Both the position numbers and the translations under genes were made by a program. This document shows positions 60,583-64,000 of a DNA stretch of 64,000 nucleotides, piece after piece. Numbering within the stretch: position 1 is the stretch's first letter; the number at the start of each line of letters is the position of its first letter. Origin of the DNA: Elusimicrobiota bacterium. GTDB taxonomy: Bacteria > Elusimicrobiota > Elusimicrobia > Elusimicrobiales > UBA9959. The stretch is taken from contig DMXM01000039.1 of assembly GCA_003482905.1 (NCBI GenBank), positions 8,272-72,271 of the forward strand. The letters are read 5' to 3'. The notes beneath the pieces were generated by a model, which saw only the letters and a program-made list of their open reading frames with translations, had not been told where the DNA came from and made no database searches.

Positions 60583-60602
60583 TGCTAGAATCGTTTTATA
60601 TG
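60583..60602 (+). promoter_or_regulatory. Extended -10 of the HD-GYP regulator
   Basis: TGC-TAGAAT (60583-60591), eight bases, then ATG 60600. Again no Shine-Dalgarno, so leaderless or nearly so. Confidence 0.45.
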
Positions 60603-61598
60603 AAAAGAGCCCACCGTATACTCTGCGTTGATGACGAGGATTTTAACCTGGAGCTCCTGGAAGCGCTGCTGGCTCCCAACGGCTACGAGGTTTTCACCGC
60701 GGCGGACGGCAAAGCCGCCATGGCGCTGATGGCGGAAAAGAACATGGACCTGCTGCTGCTCGACATAAACATGCCCGGCATGAGCGGCCACGAGGTGTGC
60801 CGCGCCATGCGCGCAGACGCGGACCTTAAGCATATCCCGGTGGTCATGATCACTTCCCTGGAGTCCAGGGAGCACCGCCTCAAAGGCATAGAATCCGGCG
60901 CGGACGAGTTTCTTTCAAAGCCCATAGACCAGGCGGAACTGCTGCTGCGCATCCGCAACATCCTCAGCGCCCGCGATTACGAGGACGCCTTTACCTACCT
61001 GATACGTTCGCTGGCGCGCGCCGCCGAGGCCAACGACATAGACACCGGCAACCACATTCTGCGCGTGGGAGAATACTCCGCGCTGATAGCGCGCGAGCTG
61101 GGCCTGCCTGAGAAATTCATAGAGAACATCCGCCTGCAGGCCACGCTGCACGACGTGGGCAAGGTGCACGTGCCCAGCCACATCCTTAAAAAAGCCGGCC
61201 GCCTGGACGCGGCCGAGATGGAAGAGATGAAGAAGCACACCACCTTCGGGGCCATGATCATAGGCGACCACCCGCACCTGGAGTTCGGCAAACGCATAGC
61301 CCTTTGCCACCACGAAAAATGGGACGGCACCGGCTACCCGGCCGGTCTCAAGGGCGAGCAGATCCCCCTGGAGGCCCGCATAGTGACCATAGCGGACTGC
61401 TACGACGCCCTGCGCAACTCCCGCGTGTACAAGCCCTGCTACGACCACGACGGCGCGGTGCGCGTGATAACGGAAGGCGACGACCGGCTGAAGCCCGGAC
61501 ATTTCGACCCGAAAATATTCGAGATCTTTAAGCGCATAGCGCCGCAGTTCAAAACCCTCTACGAGGAAATGCGGGACGCCCCGGCGCACCCCGCCTGA
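60600..61598 (+). CDS. Response regulator with HD-GYP c-di-GMP phosphodiesterase domain
   Basis: This is a 332-residue protein. Residues ~5-120 form a receiver ('ILCVDDEDFNLELL', phosphoacceptor in 'LLLLDINMPGMSG', Thr in 'VVMITSLES', Lys in 'FLSKPIDQ'). Residues ~140-320 form an HD-GYP domain with 'GNHILRVGEYSALIA', 'LHDVGKVHVP' and 'CHHEKWDGTGYPAGLKGEQIPLEARIVTIADCYDAL'. Metal ligands and GYP are intact, so it should hydrolyse c-di-GMP under phosphorylation control. The start at 60600 is chosen over an earlier in-frame ATG because the receiver begins there and the -10 lies just upstream. No cognate kinase is nearby. Confidence 0.94.
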   Translation: MKRAHRILCVDDEDFNLELLEALLAPNGYEVFTAADGKAAMALMAEKNMDLLLLDINMPGMSGHEVCRAMRADADLKHIPVVMITSLESREHRLKGIESGADEFLSKPIDQAELLLRIRNILSARDYEDAFTYLIRSLARAAEANDIDTGNHILRVGEYSALIARELGLPEKFIENIRLQATLHDVGKVHVPSHILKKAGRLDAAEMEEMKKHTTFGAMIIGDHPHLEFGKRIALCHHEKWDGTGYPAGLKGEQIPLEARIVTIADCYDALRNSRVYKPCYDHDGAVRVITEGDDRLKPGHFDPKIFEIFKRIAPQFKTLYEEMRDAPAHPA

Positions 61599-61610
61599 CC
61601 CCGGCGCCGG

Positions 61611-63041
61611 TTATTTATTTTTAAGTTCGGCCGTGTAGGCCGCGTGAAAAATCTTCATCTTCTCCACCAGCGCCTTTACATCCTCTTTCGGCGGCAGGAA
61701 GGTGGTGCGGAAATGCAGCGTGCCGGGCAGTTGCCCGAAGCCGGAACCGGGCACCACGCAGATGCCGGTCTCTTCCAGCAGCCGCAGGCAGTACTCGGTA
61801 TCCCGGGCGGCCTCGTACTTAAGCCGCGCCTCGTCGGTAAGCTTGGCCAGATTGGTCCCTTTTTTGTGCGGCAGATCGAATTTAACGAAAGCGTACATGG
61901 CGCCCTGCGGGATATCGACGCTCATGCCCTCTATTTCGTTAAGACCGCGGCCCAATATCTCCGCTTTCTCTTTCAAGTCCCCTAGAATAGCGTCTCTTTC
62001 TTTAACATAAAGCTCGTGGCTCTCGTCTCCCTTCTCCGGAGGCGCCACCATCAGGTAGGTGACCAACTGCCCGTCCAGGTTGGAGCACAGGCCGATGGAC
62101 TGCAGTTTTATCATTTCGGCGTAGACGTCGTCCGGCATATTGCGCGCTTCCAGGTAGCCGCCGCGGTGGCCGCATTCCCCCAGGAAACCTTTAGAGACGG
62201 AGTGGAAACTGAAGAGAGTGACGTCCTTCTCTCCCAGCTCGTGCATGACCCTGGCGAAGGAGTGGAACTTCAGCCCCTCACCGTAGACGTTCTCCTGGTA
62301 GACCTCGTCGGCCAGTATGGATAGATGGTGCTTCCTGGCGAAACGGATTATCATTTCTATGTTCTCTTTGGAAAGCACGGCGCCGGTGGGGTTGCCGGGG
62401 TTTATCACGGCTATGGCCACGGGGTTAATGCCGTCCTTCCGGGCCGCCTCTATGCTGCGGGTCAGTTCTTCACCGTTAAGCTGCCAGTTGTTATCCTCGT
62501 CCAGGAAATAATTTATCTGCGCGGCCCCGTACAGCGCTATGGTGGCGCTGTAAAGCGGGTACTGCGGGATCGGTATCATGTAACCGTCGTTCTCGCGGTT
62601 GGTAAGCATGGTGAAGACGGCCTGCACGCCTTTAGAGGCCCCGTCGGTGAGAATGATGCGGTTGGGGTCCACGGGGATGCCGTCGCGCCTATTTATAAAA
62701 TCGGCCACGGCCTGACGTATAAAGGGCAGGCCCGCGCTCTGGGTGTAGGCCCCGGTGCCGCTGGGGTTCTTCTCCAGGATCAGTCTTGCCCGCCCAACGG
62801 CGTCAGCGGGGAATATATCGGCCGCGGCCGGCCGGGTCATCAGCGCCGGATACTCCACCAGGCTCAGCACCTGGCGCACGAAGGTTATGGGTTTTTGTTT
62901 GAGAGCCTGCGGATTGCCTATATTGCAGTAAATTATCTTTTTACCCTGGGCTTCCAGCTCATGCGCCCGGTTGACGATCTTGCCCCTGACGGCGTAATGG
63001 GCTTCCAGCAGTTTTGAATTCACGTCATGGAGCTTGATCAT
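61611..63041 (-). CDS. Class I/II aminotransferase, alanine aminotransferase-like
   Basis: This 476-residue PLP enzyme has the PLP lysine in 'FSFHSVSKGFLGECGHRGGYLE'. 'NPGNPTGAVLSKENIEMIIRFARKHHLSILADEVYQENVYG' holds the Asn and Asp/Tyr contacts, and 'VPGSGFGQLPGTLHFRTTFLP' the substrate-carboxylate Arg. The 'CGHRGGY' stretch and the opening 'VNSKLLEAHYAVRGKIVNRAHELE' point to the eukaryote-type alanine aminotransferase (GPT) group, also seen in some anaerobes: alanine + 2-oxoglutarate to pyruvate + glutamate. The start is placed at 63041, six bases after a TATAAT, in preference to 63110. Confidence 0.9.
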   Translation of the reverse strand: MIKLHDVNSKLLEAHYAVRGKIVNRAHELEAQGKKIIYCNIGNPQALKQKPITFVRQVLSLVEYPALMTRPAAADIFPADAVGRARLILEKNPSGTGAYTQSAGLPFIRQAVADFINRRDGIPVDPNRIILTDGASKGVQAVFTMLTNRENDGYMIPIPQYPLYSATIALYGAAQINYFLDEDNNWQLNGEELTRSIEAARKDGINPVAIAVINPGNPTGAVLSKENIEMIIRFARKHHLSILADEVYQENVYGEGLKFHSFARVMHELGEKDVTLFSFHSVSKGFLGECGHRGGYLEARNMPDDVYAEMIKLQSIGLCSNLDGQLVTYLMVAPPEKGDESHELYVKERDAILGDLKEKAEILGRGLNEIEGMSVDIPQGAMYAFVKFDLPHKKGTNLAKLTDEARLKYEAARDTEYCLRLLEETGICVVPGSGFGQLPGTLHFRTTFLPPKEDVKALVEKMKIFHAAYTAELKNK

Positions 63042-63053
63042 ATCCCAATTATA
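63039..63053 (-). promoter_or_regulatory. Leaderless-type start of the aminotransferase
   Basis: On the minus strand, TATAAT (63053-63048) is followed by TGGGAT and the ATG at 63041. No Shine-Dalgarno of the right spacing. Confidence 0.55.
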
Positions 63054-63070
63054 TAAATATCGCGGCCGGA

Positions 63071-63100
63071 AAAAGAAAACCGCCGGGAGCTCCCCGGCGG
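63071..63100 (-). terminator. Terminator of the 118-residue response regulator
   Basis: On the minus strand, CCGCCGGG-GAGCT-CCCGGCGG is followed by TTTTCTTTTT, a standard intrinsic terminator. Confidence 0.85.
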
Positions 63101-63122
63101 TTCCCCACACGGGCCTGGGCCG

Positions 63123-63479
63123 TCAGGCGGCCTTGGCCTTGAGAGCTTCGCCGATGGCGGCTTCGACATCGCTTAAGGACCCGCCCTTAAGCACGAACTT
63201 GTCCGCTTTGCAGGCTTCGCTATGCCTGTCGTCGCCGCTTACCAGTATCAGCGCGGTCTTGTCGAACTTGGCCTTGGCGCGGATGGCGGCGCAAAAGCCG
63301 GCGGACGTGCCGTCCGGCAGGCTGCCGTCTATCATTATGACCTTTGGCGTATGCAACTCGGCCAGCGCCAGCGCGCCGGCCCACGTATAAGAGGAAAAAA
63401 CTTCGTGTTTCAGATGTGTGAAGTACCGCGTTACCACCTTAACCCAGACGTCGTCGTCATCGACAACCAGTATTGTCAT
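63123..63479 (-). CDS. Single-domain response regulator
   Basis: This 118-residue receiver has an acidic pocket 'ILVVDDDDVWVKVV', phosphoacceptor Asp in 'VIMIDGSLPDGTS', Ser/Thr in 'LILVSGDDRHS' and Lys in 'KFVLKGGSL'. It lacks the usual Lys-Pro pair (K-G here), a small departure. The start at 63479 has GAGG upstream; a five-residue longer form is possible. It has its own terminator and no neighbouring kinase. Confidence 0.88.
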   Translation of the reverse strand: MTILVVDDDDVWVKVVTRYFTHLKHEVFSSYTWAGALALAELHTPKVIMIDGSLPDGTSAGFCAAIRAKAKFDKTALILVSGDDRHSEACKADKFVLKGGSLSDVEAAIGEALKAKAA

Positions 63480-63539
63480 GTTGTATATCCTCAAGAAGCA
63501 GATTTAAGAGAGCAGATAAATAATAGCACATCTTTAAAA

Positions 63540-63574
63540 AAATCAAAACCGCCGGGGAGTCGGCTCCCCGGCGG
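63540..63574 (-). terminator. Terminator of the YtxH-like gene
   Basis: CCGCCGGGGAG / CTCCCCGGCGG around TCGG (11 bp, perfect), followed on the minus strand by a T-rich run. Confidence 0.88.
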
Positions 63575-63593
63575 CTGCGGACCGTGGCGGCGT

Positions 63594-63908
63594 TTATTTA
63601 AGCTGCTTGCTTATATGCGCCCAGGCGCCCTTCAGTTCCGAAGTGATACGCTTCAGTTCCGAGGCGCTGACCCGCTCCACTTTTTCATAGCGGGCGGCAA
63701 CCTCGTCCACGATCTTCTCGTAGTCTTCCTTCTTCATGTGCTTAAGGTCTTCCACCTTCTCCAGCACCTCGCCCTTCATCTTAAGGGTCCAGCCGTAGAT
63801 GCGCTCGCGGTTCTTGGCTCCGCGCTCCCCGGTAAGGAAGTACGCGCCTATGGCCGCCAGCGCCGTTATTCCTATCCCCGCACCTATGACTTTTTTTGAT
63901 TTTTCCAT
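63594..63908 (-). CDS. Small YtxH-like membrane-anchored helical protein
   Basis: This 104-residue protein starts with one glycine/alanine-rich transmembrane helix (VIGAGIGITALAAIGAYFLTG), followed by a charged helical tail ('KMKGEVLEKVEDLKHMKKEDYEKIVDEVAARYEKV'). This is the plan of YtxH/DUF-type stress or envelope proteins whose function is poorly defined. AGGGG precedes the start at 63908. The remaining bases to the window edge hold only its upstream region. Confidence 0.7.
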   Translation of the reverse strand: MEKSKKVIGAGIGITALAAIGAYFLTGERGAKNRERIYGWTLKMKGEVLEKVEDLKHMKKEDYEKIVDEVAARYEKVERVSASELKRITSELKGAWAHISKQLK

Positions 63909-64000
63909 ATATACACCCCTTTTAAATTTTTCTTCTACCTGAATACTACAAACCAGCGCCGCAGGCTGTCAACCATATTTCCTGACTTCCGCAATGAGGC

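Noticed and set aside
1..64000. tRNA genes, rRNA and CRISPR arrays
   Set aside because: None recognised by eye in the intergenic regions: no TTCGANTC-type T-loops in a cloverleaf context and no regularly spaced direct repeats.

Overview
The window is about 60% GC and densely coded on both strands. The genes suggest a diderm, Gram-negative-type bacterium from a little-studied phylum. Elusimicrobiota is my best guess, from the combination of a PorV-like outer-membrane protein beside a giant secreted protein with a PNPF C-terminal domain, a stand-alone SWIB-domain protein, a homospermidine synthase and a pyruvoyl arginine decarboxylase. No rRNA or phylogenetic marker comparison was possible, so the phylum is an inference. 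I see no tRNA, rRNA, CRISPR array, transposase or prophage.

Layout. 1-5.5 kb: PorV-like protein and a 1644-residue secreted protein, in one operon. 5.7-14.2 kb: release factor 3, a secreted hydrolase, a phospholipase D-like protein, an M20 peptidase, and a coupled pair of M16 peptidases (one active, one lacking the zinc motif). 14.2-17.1 kb: sugar/lipid transferases and a methyltransferase. 17.4-24.6 kb: a two-armed cluster that looks like a cell-envelope acylation system. One arm makes an acyl carrier thioester (MaoC, radical SAM, FkbH, ACP, with AcpS convergent). The divergent arm (MBOAT, a 41-residue membrane microprotein ending in IYQKF, an SGNH-like protein) resembles DltB-DltX-DltD. 24.7-31 kb: ribosomal protein L28 and two ~1000-residue coiled-coil proteins in tandem. 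31.2-35.7 kb: polyamine genes (homospermidine synthase, ornithine-type decarboxylase, arginine decarboxylase, agmatinase) followed by the SWIB gene. 35.8-46.2 kb: glycogen branching enzyme, rsmH, an xerD operon, recA divergent from a LexA-like repressor, and a ChaN-like protein. 46.2-57.2 kb: sialate O-acetylesterase, YaeQ, a putative metalloprotease lipoprotein, a U32 peptidase, a penicillin-binding/beta-lactamase-like protein, clpC and an NfeD-family protease. 57.2-64 kb: an unknown protein, two single-domain response regulators, an HD-GYP regulator, an Nramp transporter with an unknown partner, an aminotransferase and a YtxH-like protein.

Three non-coding signals stand out. (1) Two copies of a ~135-nt element (35777-35915 minus; 55630-55803 plus) share four near-invariant blocks, while their stems differ in sequence but keep pairing, including G-U pairs that fix the strand. 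This looks like an undescribed structured RNA family. (2) Seven genes start exactly six bases after a TATAAT-like hexamer with no Shine-Dalgarno, which implies leaderless transcripts. (3) A 21-base REP-like sequence occurs three times, twice as an inverted pair after prfC and once after the LexA-like gene.

The best candidate for an undescribed system is the 17.4-24.6 kb cluster: a Dlt-like transfer machine in which an FkbH enzyme, not a DltA-type ligase, would charge the carrier protein, presumably with a glyceryl-derived group.
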